64,000 bases of DNA from Rhizoclosmatium globosum (GCA_002104985.1 MCGO01000048.1:62001-126000); one strand, 5' to 3'; shown: positions 34,417 through 47,335, counted from the stretch's first letter. Translations and numbers: made by a program. Notes: a model not told the origin generated them from the letters alone.

Positions 34417-37400
34417 ATGCTTCTCAGGTGCGTCTTTTGGTCCACGTCTCATCAAACCTTGAACTTATAATTGAAATTAGTAAATTAACTCTGTATGAAA
34501 CACGTGCGCGGTTCTTTATGGTTGGATCCGGGGCCGATGAGGTTTGGAACCCTTTGCTTTCCCCTTGATGCACACTCTGACTCTGATACTTAAATACTTC
34601 AAAGGACTCGTTTCGCATCCTCAAAATAGATCGAACGCTGGACTCGAATGGCTCGCTTTCGGTTACTGAAGACCAGACGCTTTACTCGCGCCAGGAAATG
34701 ATGGAACTGCTTGCCATGATTGAATCGGGAAATGCTGCCACGGGTGGACTGCGGAGAGTTGCATCGTGCTTTGGAATTGTCGGTATGTCTATTTGATTGA
34801 TCCGGTCTGGATGAGAGACTGATGAAGTTGCAGGATTCGTCAAATTCTTGGAGGGCTACTACATGATTCTCATCACGAAACGGAGCGCTGTTGCATTAAT
34901 TGGAGGCCACTATATCTATCATATCGATGATACACTTATCTTGGGGATATCAGGTCCATCAGAACGTTTCTCTGATAGGACAAGGAGCAGCGATGGTAGG
35001 CCATTCCCTGAATTCTGTCTCACGCTCATTCACATACTTCAGAGGCTCGATACATTCAATCTTTCTGCCAAGTGGACCTCAGCAAAAACTTTTACTTCAG
35101 CTACACATATGACATCACAAACAGCCTACAGCGGAATATGACGTGCGTGAATCAACAACAAACCAAGCGGTACAATGAAATGTTCATGTGGAATAATTTC
35201 TTGCTGAGGAATGGATTTGAGGACCTGAATAATGTGTGGTGCTTGCCAATCATATATGGATTCGTGGATCAAGCCAAGATTCCTGTGTTTGGTCATGATA
35301 TTTATTTGACGTTGATTGCTAGGAGATCTAGGCTTTTTGCCGGAGCTCGATTCTTGAAGCGAGGTGTGAATGATGAGGTAAAGCACCATTATTTACCATT
35401 TCGTCAACTTACAATCAAGAAAGGGATTCGTTGCAAATGAAATCGAGACAGAACAAATTGTGAACGATGCGAATACGACGCTGTTTGAGTATCCGCATAG
35501 TCGATTTGGTGACAACCCTGCCTTCACATCGTTCTTACAACATCGAGGATCTATTCCGTTATATTGGTCGCAAGATATTTCACAATTGACTCCTAAACCG
35601 CCGATCGAATGTAAGAGTGGTAACTTAAACGATTTAACTAAACAAATGCAACAGTAAACTACGTCGATCCATATTTTTCTGCGACATCGTTACACTTTTC
35701 TGACCTCTTCGAACGTTATGGACATCCTATAATCGTCCTCAACTTGATCAAATCGAAAGAAAAGACTCCTCGTGAAGGAATCTTGCTCCCTGAATTCCGT
35801 GATGCTGTGACGTATTTAAACACGCACTTGCCGGAAGAAATGAAAATGGTGTATGTTGAATGGGACATGGCTCGAGCAAACAAGAGTGATGACGCGCAGG
35901 AAGTCGTGGCGTGTTTGGAGAGAATCGCGGAAGATGTAAGTCTCCTCACTGTTCCTCAAACAATTGATCTGAGCGTGTGATAGGGTCTTGGCATGACTGG
36001 ATTTTTCCACGCTGGTCGAGAGCCTTACTTGAACGCGGTCCGTCGAGCAGAACTTGAGGCTGGAGATTCCACCAAACTTCCTACACGGATTCTTGGACGT
36101 CTTCAAACTGGAATCACGCGGACCAATTGTATTGATTGCTTAGATCGAACAAATGCCGCACAGTTTATGATTGGGAAGTGTGCTCTGGCACACCAGTTGT
36201 ATGCCTTGGGGGTTATAGCATCTCCACACGTCCCGTTTGATAGTGATGCTGCGAATTTGTTGAACAGTATGTATCAGGATCATGGAGATACGATCGCGTT
36301 GCAGTATGGAGGTTCCCATTTGGTAAATACCATGGAAACGTATCGAAAGATTGGACATTGGACAAGTCACAGTCGTGACATGATTGAAAGCATTAGGCGA
36401 TATTATAGCAACTCATTCACAGGTTTGTATGAGACCAATATCTCTTCAAATGTTGATATAACCTAGACGCTGAAAAGCAATACGCAATCAACTTATTTCT
36501 GGGAAACTTTCGCCCCACTCCAAACGGTCCCAAGATTTGGGACCTTCCCTCCGATTACTACCTCCACCACGATCCCAACCTCTTGAAAAGGTCAAAGAAA
36601 CGAAGCTACAAGAAATGGTGGATCAACCCAGATACCTCTCCACCCCCTGATCCAACCACTCTCGAACCTACCATGGCTTCTCTACTCTCCCCTACAACGC
36701 CACCAGACGTCGCGTTCAAAGAATACTACCGCCCAGATATCCTTACATCATTTGACCGCCTCTACGCGAGCACAATGAACCCTGCATCTCGCGGCGCGGG
36801 CGACGATCATGGAGACCTCGATTTGAGTCCGTTTGCTGTTCGGAACGGAGCCGTGGATGCTACGACGCAGATCTTGGAGTATCAGGATAGACTTGGCCCT
36901 CACGCGTTTGGAAGCGGGTGTGGCGGGTTCGTTATCTATGGCGTTGAAGGGGAGGGTGTTGCCAAATGGCTTAAAGGGGGACATTTGGGTGTTGATGAAG
37001 AGGTTGATGGGGATGGGGAGGTGGTTGTTGAGGTTGCTGACGTTGAACCGGTTCCTTGGTGGACTACAAGCGCGTTGTCGATGCGGTTGTTGGATCCTGT
37101 TGTTAGTGCTGGAGAGTTTAAGGAGTATAAGAGGTAATTGTTGGAGGATTGTTGTGAAGGTTTCGCCGAGATTCAAATCTTTCGTACAGATATGTCGCCC
37201 AGTTTAAGCCGGCTCCAGTGACGTCAATGCGAGTTCCTAAGCTGTCGTCGTCAAAAAGGTCAACGCCAGCAAGTCATCCAGACTTTGAAATCTTCAAATC
37301 TTATGTGGAATCGGCTTTTCCAAATCCATCTGCTCCGTTACAGATTGTGATTGATCAACGAGATGAAGAGATTTATCGAAACTATGTCCAGCAGAGTGGC

Positions 37401-37514
37401 AAAGTTGGAAACTATTCGGGAGACACAACAGCTGGAGTATTGGGTAAAGGGGAAACAGACGAAGCAAGATATGAAGCCTACGCACAATGGCTGGCAACAG
37501 GGAAATACCATTAA
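34417..37514 (+). CDS. FIG4: FIG4-like SAC-domain phosphoinositide phosphatase
   Basis: Lipid phosphatase of the Fig4 type, partner of the Fab1/PIKfyve complex controlling PI(3,5)P2 on vacuole/endosome membranes. The first exons (34417-; [19 protein letters not shown]) were recovered by two introns that restore the FIG4 N-terminal signature, followed by [16 protein letters not shown] domain: [62 protein letters not shown], and the catalytic loop [12 protein letters not shown] (C-x5-R). The next block, [20 protein letters not shown], is also diagnostic. The C-terminal extension of roughly 350 aa is variable, then YVAQFKPAP and a conserved tail. No lesion is seen; the frame ends TAA at 37514. 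Confidence 0.9.
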
Positions 37515-37580
37515 AAAAACAAACACATCATCGGTTTCATCATATATTTTATCATCCTATATATAATCAAACAAGCAAAA

Positions 37581-39085
37581 CTACGTTGCATTCGTCCGAG
37601 AAGCCTCTTCCTCCTCTTTCCTCACCTCCTCCACAATCCTCAAACTCCTCTCTATAAACACTTTATCAAAGTCACGCCTCGCGTACCAGAATGTATCCTT
37701 CCCACCAATAAACTCGCCAAGAACTTCATACATCCCATGATTCAAATGCTCCAGCTCCGTTTTCACACGTTTCCCCGTATTACCACTGTTTTTCGCACGG
37801 GCCAAGTTTAATTTAAGAGCGTCTTCGATTCGTTTATGGGCTTTATAGATTTCGGAGGCGGCTGGTTCGTGTTTTGCGAGTTCGACTGCGCGGTGGGTGT
37901 GTGATGGGTGGGTTGATGTGAATTCGGCGAAGGGGTGGGTTGGGGAGTTGGCGAGGTCTTGGGATGCGAGGTGTTGCCAGAATTGGGAGGCGCGTTGGGG
38001 GTTGTATCCGGCCTTTTTATTTTTTGTTGTTGTTGTAGTGTTAACGAGAGTTTTTGTAGAAGGTTGTTGTAACTCACGACTGCCATTAGGAATATTCCAA
38101 TCACGTCTGCTTCGATTTCCATGAGTCGGGAGTATGGAAGGGTGGATAGGTATGGTGCAGCTACGTCGACACTTCGGCCGACTACGTCGCCAAGGAATGG
38201 GAGGTTAATGGAAAAGATGTAGAGTGTTGCGTGGATTGCATCCTGGAAGATTTGAAACAGTTGTGTTGTTCCCATATCCTCGGCAGAATGTCTTGAAAGC
38301 ACGTGAGCCATTTCGTGAGCAAGTACTGCGGCCAACGAATCAATGTAGATTGGATGTGATTCAATGTACTGGGTATCGGATGTTGGTGGGAAGAGAGGGA
38401 GGGACCAGAAGAAATTGAGCGTGGCTTGAAACCATGAAGTTGACGAGTTTGATGGTTTCAGTTGTTGTTGTTGGTATTCATTGTCCATGGCCCACAATGC
38501 ATTAAGGAGTCCAGTGAATACAAAAATCTTGCCGTTCGCCAAGACCATTGCATTCACAGTATTTGGATCGTCGATAACAAACAGTTCCCACTCCCGCAAG
38601 TCCTTTCCAACGACAGCAACCAGTCGATCCACGATTCGTTGAGTGGACTTCACGATTGGGTGTGAAGGGTGGATAAGCTTCGGGCCGTGCATCTGCTTGA
38701 GCAGTTCGAATGCTTCCGCCGCCGTTGCCATTTCATCTTGTTCTGAAATGAGCATCAGACGGGCTCGTTGTGTCATTGGATGTGGTTCGTAGTGGACGAC
38801 TAATCCGGCCGTCACGAGAAATGCGAGTGCGAGAGAGATCCGGCGGAGGAGCAGTGGGTGCTTTTCAAAGAAGTTCCAGCGATAGAGAAGCGGAAGGGCG
38901 GTCAGGGCCGTGCGGGTGGTTGTGAGGAGAATCGGCACAAACGGGCCGGCGTAGTGCCGCACGAAGCCATGCGATATTGCACTGGTACTGGTTGGAAGCA
39001 AGGCAGGACGGGTTGTCCGAATCAGCTGGGGCGGTCGCGGGTGGGCAAAGGCTGCCAAGCCATAGCGTCGAGTTGGTTGAAACAT
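37581..39085 (-). CDS. OMA1: OMA1-type mitochondrial M48 metalloendopeptidase
   Basis: Zinc protease of the inner mitochondrial membrane that cleaves stress substrates (OPA1/Mgm1-type proteins) when membrane potential drops. The N-terminus MFQPTRRYGLAAFAHPRPP is basic and hydroxylated, consistent with a presequence. A hydrophobic helix ISLALAFLVTAGLVVHYEPH follows. The peptidase shows NAMVLANGKIFVFTGLL, then LAAVLAHEMAHVLSRHSAED (HExxH zinc site) and RLMEIEADVIGIFLM (third ligand Glu). A single intron near 38025-38080 separates this from GYNPQRASQFWQHL and STHPSHTHRAVEL. The C-terminal tail is Lys/Arg/Glu-rich. The frame is intact. The start is the Met at 39085, the first in frame. Confidence 0.9.
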
Positions 39086-39344
39086 TTTGGCGCTTTCCGT
39101 ATCTTATGTAATAGTCTGATTAATTACTACCCCAACTACTTAACTAACCTGATTCTCATATCTTAGTGTCTCTAAGTTAAAGTCACTTGCACAGTACATT
39201 GCAAATCTGTTTCATTCCTATGGTTGTCTCTGAACCATTTATACTTACTTTAAGGAATACTATAAAAGCGAATTAAAACAATGAGAGGATTGAGGATTAT
39301 TTGATCTTGGGCATTAGATATATTTGAGTTATTTCAATAAAACA

Positions 39345-40200
39345 ATCAGATCTTGAAGTCAGTCAAGCCTGTGGAAAGATTTGGCACACAAAGAATGTTT
39401 CCTGGTTTGAGATCGTGATGAGTGACACCACGTGTGTGCATGAACTAAGACCTAAATCAGTCTCAGACAAGCCAACCAATTATAATTACTTTAATTCCCT
39501 CTGAAAGTTGCTGTACCAGACGTTTAACTTCAGCTGCGTCAAGACAGGAGAGTCGACGAATTCTAAAACCAAAACGTGAATAGACCTTCGTCCAACCATA
39601 CTTTAGGTCCACTAGTCTCCAATGAGTTCCAAGCACACACACACACGCATAACTTCGACTTCCGCATCACAGTCGTAGTGGAAGTGAGCACCGCGACGAT
39701 CGACTCTTTTCACAGCGACGAGTTCTCCAGAAGTCATGAATTTGGCTTGAAAACAGTGGCAACAGACCCACTGCCAACAGCTTAGTTACTACTTTGGTCA
39801 GTTATTAATGACAGCGATGCTAGTTTCAAACAATATACCTTTGGCCCGCCCCCATTCTGCAAAAGGCGAAGGCTCTTTCATAGAAAAGTTGATTCACCAT
39901 GATTTGTATATGGTACGTAAGAGTAGCCTTGTTGAACAACTGCCGAAAATCTAATTTTATGCGCTGTTAGAAGATAGTTGTCATCAATATTGCTTCTGTT
40001 ACCACTTCTTGATTTCCGATATTTTCAAGGATGAACGTGTCATGAGCGAACGTACCACAGTAACGAAATATGCACATTTGCTAAGACGGATCAGTACAAC
40101 AATGATGAAAATACTCGCTTTACCGTAACCTGGTCTGGTGACTTTCTAACAGGGCGTTCAAGGCATTCCAAGTACTCGTGACCAAAGCAAACTTTTTCAT
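39345..40200 (-). pseudogene. degenerate inverted copy of the FHA-like/kinase gene
   Basis: Minus-strand sequence matches the kinase gene at 24.4-25.3 kb in the same order. From the high-coordinate end: a segment like the pre-FHA exon with its GTAAAGCG donor, CIFRYCGTFAHDTFILENIG (compare CMFRFCDTVAHDTFIIENIG in the intact gene), a Gly-loop stretch GSGSVATVFK, then SGELVAVKRVDRRGAHFHYD. After an intron comes FMHTRGVTHHDLKPGNILC (HH for HR in the catalytic loop), then TDFKI and a stop just before the DFG position. Frames shift at least twice and the C-terminal lobe is missing. A truncated, inverted duplicate about 15 kb from its source. Confidence 0.75.
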
Positions 40201-40440
40201 TTGATGTCTTGTTTCTCGCTCATTTGATGTGGTGGCGACCAGATATTTGTATTTGGTTTTATAAAGGGGTTACTGTTGTCATTCTTCCCACATTCAAAAT
40301 GCATCATACAGGAGTATATTGAAGAACAAACATATCTATCTTCTATTTCCAATCTTCTCACGAGAGAAAGCCTGTAATAATTAAACGTTGCAAGAAAACA
40401 ACCACAGTACCAGTGTAGATCATAAGAATATCGTTCGGAT

Positions 40441-40512
40441 AGCACCGTAGATCAGCGGAAGATCGCTGGGCTCATAACTCAGAGGTCGCACGATCGAAAC
40501 GTGCCGGTGCTA
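40441..40512 (+). tRNA. initiator tRNA-Met (CAT)
   Basis: 72 nt, no intron. Acceptor arms AGCACCG / CGGTGCT with A1:T72, anticodon loop CTCATAA on stem CTGGG/CTCAG, and T-loop ATCGAAA rather than TTCRA. The A1:U72 pair and this T-loop are hallmarks of eukaryotic cytosolic initiator tRNA. The anticodon stem has a G-T in the middle of the usual three G-C pairs. Confidence 0.93.
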
Positions 40513-40670
40513 GCTATTTTTGATGATTTTGCTTGCGTTCTTGAGTTGCAGGTGACTGGGCCACTTTCAATATTTGTCACAACCAGTGTCACACCCATTA
40601 GTACGTTTGAATTCATATATCAAGCTGTACAGGCGCATACTTTGACGATCATAGTCTTTTTATTTCCGAC

Positions 40671-42804
40671 TTATAAGTAACGTTCATTCAAATCCTTCAT
40701 AACAATAGCCTTTTCCACGAGTTTCCGCCAATTACTGACGGCGCGCTTGCTTTTTACTTTGTCTGCCTTTTCTTTCGAATGCAGCATATCTTCCGTGCAG
40801 GCCTACAAAGTTAATGTTTCAGCTGATTGAAAGCGGCAAACATAAACGGAAGAACCGTACCTCCAACAATATCTCCTTGTTTTCTTTAAGTACAATGATT
40901 CCAGAGAGTACCGGAGTCGCGCGTCCTTTATGATGTTCAAATCCAGTCTATCAAAGAGCGACGTTAGTGAACAGCCTGAAACAAACGCGACCCAACGACA
41001 AACAAACCACAAACTAACCATAACAGGCGCATAATCAATACCAAGCTTCCTCGCAACCGCAGCCGCCCCAGGAAGCTTCACTCTAGCCCCCCAACTCGGC
41101 ATCATATTCCCATGCAACACCTCAAAATTCCCAAACTGATTCCTCGGAATCTTTCCATTCTCCAACAACTCTTCAGGAACAACGGGTTCCGTCTGCCACT
41201 CGCCATACAAATCCGTCCATTCACTTACACCACCACCACCACCGCCGACTTCATCACCCTCCATCCGCTCCGTGTTCAATCTGTCGAGTTCTTTTTCGCG
41301 TTTCTTTGCGATGCTGGTTCCACGGGATTTAACGCGTTTGAGAGGGGTTTCATTGGGTTTCACGGTGAGACCTTGTTTTCGCCAGTTTATGGCGGAGAGG
41401 ACTGTGTGGACGGAGGAACGGGGGTATACAAGTTCGTTTTTGAATGTGCCGATGGAGTGGGTTGGACCTAAGGGGTGGATTACTTCTGATTGGGTCAAGT
41501 GACGTTCTAGGGCGTAACTGGATTTTTTTGATGGGTGAGTTGCGTTGACGAAATACTGCTGCAATTCTTACTCACATGGCGTTTCCTTTGAATCCATCGA
41601 ATCGGGTGGGCATGCTTTCCTTTTCTTTGACTTTTTTGATTGCTTTTTCTTCAATGACTTCGTCGGATGTTTTCTCGCCTGAACGAGAACCAAGCCAGAC
41701 GACTGTTCGCCACCATTCCTGGTCTTCTGTCTTTTTGGGTCGCAGTTTCCCAACTCGACCGGCCCATCTTGTACTAAATCGTTCCGACACGTCGCGGAAT
41801 GTGGAATCGGCATCTGAGTTGATGGATATGACGTATACTAATTGTTCCTGGTCTGGAGCAGTGAGTGGTGGTTCGAAAGAGTCATCAGAAACAATTCGAT
41901 TCGTTCTGGAGCAGAAGTTGAGAGACTCGGTCGAAGATGATGTGAATTGGATTTGAGTCCATAATCGAATTGCATTCGTTTCACGAGGTGTAGGTGAAGG
42001 CTTTGGGGCATCATTTGAATCTGATAGGGATGGTACACTGGTGCGATAGCAAGGCGCAAGGGCAGTTTGAGCAAATGAGATTGGTTGGGGGTGCAAAGAA
42101 GCAATAAGACGAGCATTGAAACCAAGGAGGCGACAAAGAGCCGTGAATAGAATTGCTTTTGTGTTATCGGGTAACGAAGGAGACAGATTTCCAGCAGCAT
42201 CAAGAAGATTCTGAAGAGAGGACGGCGGATCTTCCTGAGTTACGGCTGGTTCACCGGCATCCACATCCACATCCACATCCATGTCATTATTGATTATATC
42301 CGCTTTTGGATCCGATATTTGATCAGTCTTGATTGCTGCGTCATTGGACACGCGATGCAACCACCACTGAATCAACGCGTCCAGGTCCAGACGAGTGAGA
42401 TTTGGTGCATTCTTTAGCTTTGGCGGATTGAGAGAGAGCAGGATTGTGCGCAGTTCGACGTCGTTTGCCCAGTTGTTTCTCAGTTTCGCAGCAACGACAA
42501 GCGCCAACAAATGCACTTGAACACCAACAATTCTGAGTTCGCGCATTTCTTTTGTGATTCGAATTCGGTTTAAAGTGGATTGACTTTGTTGGTTTTGAGG
42601 CTGAAGCGGGACCTCGACTTCGAAGTGTTGACTTGTACTTGTACTACTACTAGTTGTTGTAGTAGTTGTGGTAGTTGTCGTAGGAGGCAGGGCAGCCAGC
42701 GAAGGCGGCGGTGCCACTTCGATTTCCTCCCACACTTCGTCGTCGGTGTCTTCTTCGTCGATGTCGTCGTCGTCGTTGCTGCGTTTGCGTTTGAGGCTGT
42801 CCAT
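40671..42804 (-). CDS. RAD4/XPC: XPC/Rad4 nucleotide-excision repair damage sensor
   Basis: Recognises helix-distorting lesions and recruits TFIIH. Start MDSLKRKRSNDDDD at 42804 (nuclear-localisation-like KRKR, then acidic). The long first exon contains a Thr10/Ser run from a simple repeat, the transglutaminase-like region (LFTALCRLLGFNARLIASLH), LWTQIQF and WAGRVGKLRPKK. An intron near 41575 joins NAIYALERHLTQSEVIHPLG, then YPRSSVHTVLSAINWRKQG and LYGEWQTEPVVPEELLENG, with KIPRNQFGNFEVL (BHD1-3). Two further introns give TGFEHHKGRATPVLSGIIVL and the Lys-rich end KAIVMKDLNERYL. All BHD blocks are present with no lesion; stop TAA at 40671. Confidence 0.9.
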
Positions 42805-42848
42805 GTCCAAGTTGACTTCGATTTGAAACAAGAAAAACAAGTTTGGAA
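42805..42848. promoter_or_regulatory. 44-bp gap between divergent start codons (XPC / dynein-2 LIC)
   Basis: Start codons at 42804 (minus) and 42849 (plus). No room for separate promoters; transcription of one or both must start inside the neighbour or share one nucleosome-free site. Confidence 0.45.
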
Positions 42849-44298
42849 ATGTCAACAGAGAAACTCGGCCGCCTCAGCACAAACACAAACACAAACACAA
42901 ACACAAACACAAAAGATCGCGAAAAGGAAAAGAAGGACGAGTCAAAGGGTCGCCTCGATATCTGGTCACTCGCTCTCAAAGCCAGAAAGTCGGCCTCAAC
43001 TACCGCAACTGATGAGGGCATTGAAACTACCATGATCGTGGTCGGAAACAAACAGGGCGGGAAGTCTAGCTTGATTCATAGGCTGCAGAATAAAGGTGAG
43101 TGCAGATGACGCGTGTGCTCAATGGTAACAAGTAGTTAGATGATGTGCCAACTCCCACAACTGCTTTGGAGTACAGGTCGGATCCACTCTTACATACAGC
43201 CTACAGTATCACTCACAATATATTCAGATTCGCTAGAAGCACTCGGGGTACAATCAAAGACGTGTGTCACATCTGGGAGTTAGGTTAGACGCGACGATAC
43301 ATGCTTTTTGTCAACAAACACACAACACTACTAACAACTAAAATCTAAAAACAGCCGGCGGAACTCATCTCACAGACCTCATTGACATTCCAGTCTCAGA
43401 ATCAAATATTCATCTTTCCACTTTCGTCATCGTCATTGATCTATCGACTCCCGAAACTGCTCTCCCCGTCCTCGAACACTTTCTGGATAAAGTTCAGACG
43501 CGATCTAAAAAAGTGTTGGATGGTTTAGAGGCTCGAGGATCGAAACGACCGAAAGGTTTGAAACAGTTTGCTTTCAAAAAGTATGGGAATGAGCATCCAG
43601 ATGTGAACAAGTTGAGTTTATATCATGATCGATCATTTGATGATAACAATAAGCTTACATTTTATTAAATCCTTGTACAGTGATAGCATGTACATTTGTC
43701 CTGTTCCTATTGTAATTGTGGGAGCAAAATATGATCTGTTCCGTGACTTGGAGCCCGAAAAACGTAAACTCTTTTGCAAAACATTGCGCTTTCTTGCACA
43801 TACGAACGGGGCTACTTTGATATTCGCGAATTTGAAGGACGACACTTCGTGTGCCAAAGTGAGGAGGGTGCTGAACCACCACGCCTTCCGGTCGAATCCA
43901 TTGCAGGAAGTCAATGTTGACTACAACAAACCCATTGTAATTACTCCTGGTAGAGTAGAGCCAAATTTATTTTGAAAAGTGCACTAACAGCAATCAAATA
44001 TCTCCAGGCCAAGACTCGTTTTCACAATTGGCCACCACCATCCGAAGCTGGGAAAGACGCAGTGGGGAGAAAGTTTGCGAGTTATGATAAATGGAGGAAT
44101 GATTTTGATCGATACTTTCCACCGAAAAAAGGTTTGTTGTTTCATTCAGAGTTTCTCAAATTAATTGTGACCATAGACTCCACTTCCAAGCTTGAACCAA
44201 TTGATTTCAGCAAGTATCCTGAACCGCGGATTGATGCTCTGAGGGCACAAAAGGAGTTGAGTGTACTACAGTTCGAGTTTCCTTTGCTAAACATGTAA
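42849..44298 (+). CDS. DYNC2LI1: cytoplasmic dynein 2 light intermediate chain
   Basis: Subunit of the retrograde intraflagellar transport motor. Start MSTEKLGRL at 42849, followed by a Thr-Asn repeat encoded by an ACAAAC run. Ras-like fold: RLDIWSLALKARK, TMIVVGNKQGGKSSLIHRLQ (P-loop GNKQGGKSS), PTPTTALEYRS and IKDVCHIWELG after an intron, then GGTHLTDLIDIPV, STFVIVIDLSTPE, VPIVIVGAKYDLF and FLAHTNGATLIFANLKD. Near 44021-44030 the frame changes between GQDSFSQ and PPPSEAGKDAVGRKFASYD, repairable by adding an A and a G in short runs; it looks like a sequence error. The C-terminus near 44298 is less certain. Confidence 0.82.
42879..42914. repeat. ACAAAC hexanucleotide microsatellite in coding sequence
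   Basis: About six tandem ACAAAC units encoding Thr-Asn in the N-terminus of the dynein-2 light intermediate chain. Probably length-variable. Confidence 0.85.
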
Positions 44299-44626
44299 AC
44301 ACCTTCAGTAAGAATTAGAAAGAATGAGAAGGAATCAGCAACAAAAGATTCCAGTGAAGGAGCTTTTGTCTATGGTATCTGGGACACAGCAAAAATCATC
44401 AGGAGGTGCAAATGGAAAAGGTTACTCGCGCTCAAAAGCGATGGGTATGGCACAATAAACTCATATATAAGACGCGTCTATTTAGTATTCCTCTGAGATG
44501 TGTCTTAATTGACAACTGAATGCGATCAATTACCAAGCAACCGACCAGGGGTCAATCAACCACCTAACCACCGACGTCCAAAAAAACCTTTGAATTCGCC
44601 TCAAATACCCAGTTCCCCCCTCTCCA
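44299..44626. other. intergenic, no gene seen
   Basis: About 330 bp between the dynein-2 LIC gene and the GH5 gene. It should hold the GH5 promoter; it includes a C-rich coding-strand stretch just before the start codon. Nothing specific recognised. Confidence 0.4.
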
Positions 44627-47335
44627 ATGATTCCAACCTTCCTTCTCCCCGCAACCCTCCTCCTCCTCACCCACCTCCCAGAAACAACCAGCAAAACATC
44701 CCTCGGCTGCTACCCACCCGCCAACGCAAACCAAACATACATCCAAGGCTCATACACATCCTTCTCCGGAAACAACTACCTCTTCCAAAACAACACATGG
44801 ACGGAACCAACACCGTGCGACACGTCCCTCCCCGCGACATGTTTCCCCGCCGCGTTGCTCTCAAGCGCAGAGTTTTTGGTTGGCGGGCAGATTAGCTTTA
44901 ATGGATCGAATTATGTTATGGGGGATTTTGGGGAGTGGATTGGGTTGGGGGAATGTATACCCAAACCGGTGAATGTTACGGCGGCGGAGCTGGCGAGTGC
45001 CGGGTTTGGTGGAATCTCGCGGCGGGCGGTTGTGAAGGATTATGAAACGTGTTTGGTCGGGGATGTTTGTAGTGGTGCTGCAAGTGGGTTTGTGTGTTGT
45101 GTTGCGCCGGCGGATGTTAAGGCGGGGAAATCGACTTGTCGGCCTGCGAGTGGTGAGTTTGTTGTTTTTTGGTGAGGTGGAGGCTGGGGGGGTATATTAA
45201 TGGAATGATACGTAGATTGTGCGGTTGTTAGTAAAACTGTTCCGAACTGGTCTACTTGCTCCTTTTGAACGGGGATGTTTGTGAGACTGGATTTACATGT
45301 TGTGTGGCTCCTGCTGATGTTGCAACGGGGAAATCAACGTGCGTTTACCAAATTGTAAGAGTGTCCAACTGTTTCGGACATGCAACTGACCCCACCAAAG
45401 ATTGTTCAACACGCCGAAACAATTCCTGACTATGAAACTTGCTCTTCTAGTGCGGGTGATGTTTGCTCTACTTCTGCGTTCGTTTGTTGTATTGCTCCAG
45501 CAGATGCTCTCAGTGGGAAGACCACTTGCCGAGCTAGTACAGGTTAGAAACTAAACTTCCTGGTTTTAAATCTAATCATATTCCTATAGATTGCTGGACG
45601 AAAAATGTTGTCGCGGATTACTTGACGTGTCAAACTGGCGATATTTGTTCAAGCAATGCAAACGGTTTTACATGTTGTACCGCTCCAGCCGATGTGTCAA
45701 CTGGTAAAACTACTTGCCGTCCATCCACAGGTGAGTCCGTATTTTCTTCTTATTTTGACCTCACATTCTTTGATTCAGATTGCGAAGCAAGTTCTTCCTC
45801 TACCATAATCGCTGATTATGTTACTTGTCGCACTGGAAATGTATGTGCGAGTGCTGGAAGAGGGTTTGTATGCTGCACTGCGCCAGCGGATGCTCCCAGT
45901 GGGAAAATGACGTGTCGACCAAGTACAGGTTTGTTTAAGTTACTGTGTTATCGTAATTAACTTTTCCTTGCAGACTGTAGTAGCTCAAAGACACCAGTAG
46001 CAGATTGGACAACCTGTTATACAGGTGATGTTTGTTCGAGCGCGGCAAAAGGTTACGTTTGTTGTGTTGCTCCTGCTGATGTAATGAGCGGTAAAAGCAC
46101 TTGCCGACCAAGTAACGGTAAAGAATCGCACTCCGCAAAAGACTCGATTAATGTTATGAAAATAGACTGCGCGTCTGCTAAAACAACGTCGACTGTTTCG
46201 GCTGCCAAAACCACGACACATCAAAAAGTGCTTCAACGCTCTTGGTCCCACAAACAAAAACGACAACGAAAACAACAACAAAGATTTTTACTACAACGAC
46301 TACCACGAACGGAGTAAGTTTTCCTTTGAGATATCCAACCAGAGCTAAGTATTTAATAGCCAACACCAACTATGTTTGCTGGAGTCAATTGTTATTTCAT
46401 ATATTCGCTCCAACCAACCACTCAAGAAACGATTCTTTTAGCCCTCTCCAGTATCAAGGTTCAAACTGTGCGCATATTTATAACGTCGTTCTGGCAAGGT
46501 GGAAAAGGAACTGACGCAGTTGGATCTTCCGACCTTGAACTTGGTACAGTCGGCACGTACAACGACGGTGTGCTTCAACAAATTGATGCTCTAATGCCAC
46601 TCTTGGTAAAATACGGAATTAAACTTCAAGTAACGATGCATGATCGATGGAATCTGGACAATACGTGGGGAATCTGTGACGCGTACTGTCAAACGTTTTG
46701 TAGTGGTGGGTCCAATTTGCAAGGATTCTACAACAATCCTGTTGCTGCCGCCGCGTTTGACGCTCGCATCTCTCACATTTTGAACCACAAAAATACCAAA
46801 ATGGGTAACCGGGCCTGGAAGGATATCCCCGAAGCGATTCATTCCTTTGAAATCCAAAATGAAGGGCAGGGTTCTAGTAACGGAGTCAATCAGTTCACTA
46901 ATCCAGATTGGTGGTGTATCGTGCCGCTACAGTTCGGCAATTACTTGGACAAGGGAATCCTATTCTTGTTTCAACTGGTGGAGGTCAAGACTTCTTCCAC
47001 TCACTGATTGACCAGAACTTTGCCTGCAAGGACATTGATATCGTCGCAATGCATTCGTACAACAATGACATCAACGACGTGACTACAACCTGAACTTGGC
47101 TGCACAGTTGGCTCAGTTGAATGGGAAGAAAGTGTTTTTCGAGGAGTTTGGGGCAACAAGCAACAAGGGGTCTTGGATCGCACAAGTTGCAACCGTTGCG
47201 AATAAGTTGCAGATTCCTTGGATGCCGTGGCAGGTTTCGAGTGTGTCTATCAATAATGATTATGAGTTTTGGACGGATGATTATGGTGCTTGGACGCAGT
47301 TTGGGCAATATGCACAGGCTGCTCTTGCTTACTGA
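44627..47335 (+). CDS. secreted GH5-family glycoside hydrolase with six cysteine repeats (copy 1)
   Basis: Start at 44627 with a signal peptide (MIPTFLLPATLLLLTHLPE). An N-terminal module GCYPPANANQTYIQGSYTSF ... TEPTPCDT ... WIGLGECIP is shared with copy 2. Six repeats of about 45 aa follow (DYxTCxxGDVC ... GFxCCxAPAD ... GKxTCRP), mostly one per exon, then a Thr/Lys-rich linker. Catalytic domain: MFAGVNCYFIYSLQPTTQE, LQQIDALMP, VTMHDRWNLD, FEIQNEGQG (Asn-Glu acid/base), IDIVAMHSYNND and FFEEFGATSNKG (nucleophile Glu). Frame breaks near 45265, 46210, 46919 and 47088 are each repaired by one base, mostly in homopolymers. The GH5 subfamily and substrate (mannan or beta-glucan type) are not determined. 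Confidence 0.75.
45020..46125 (+). repeat. six tandem exon-encoded cysteine repeats
   Basis: Each unit carries about six Cys in the order C-GDVC-CC-TC plus a leading DC, with invariant APAD and GK(S/T)TCR. Introns fall between units just after the TCRP(S/A)xG segment, so units can be gained or lost by exon duplication. Fold unknown; it resembles a small disulfide-rich binding module. Confidence 0.75.
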
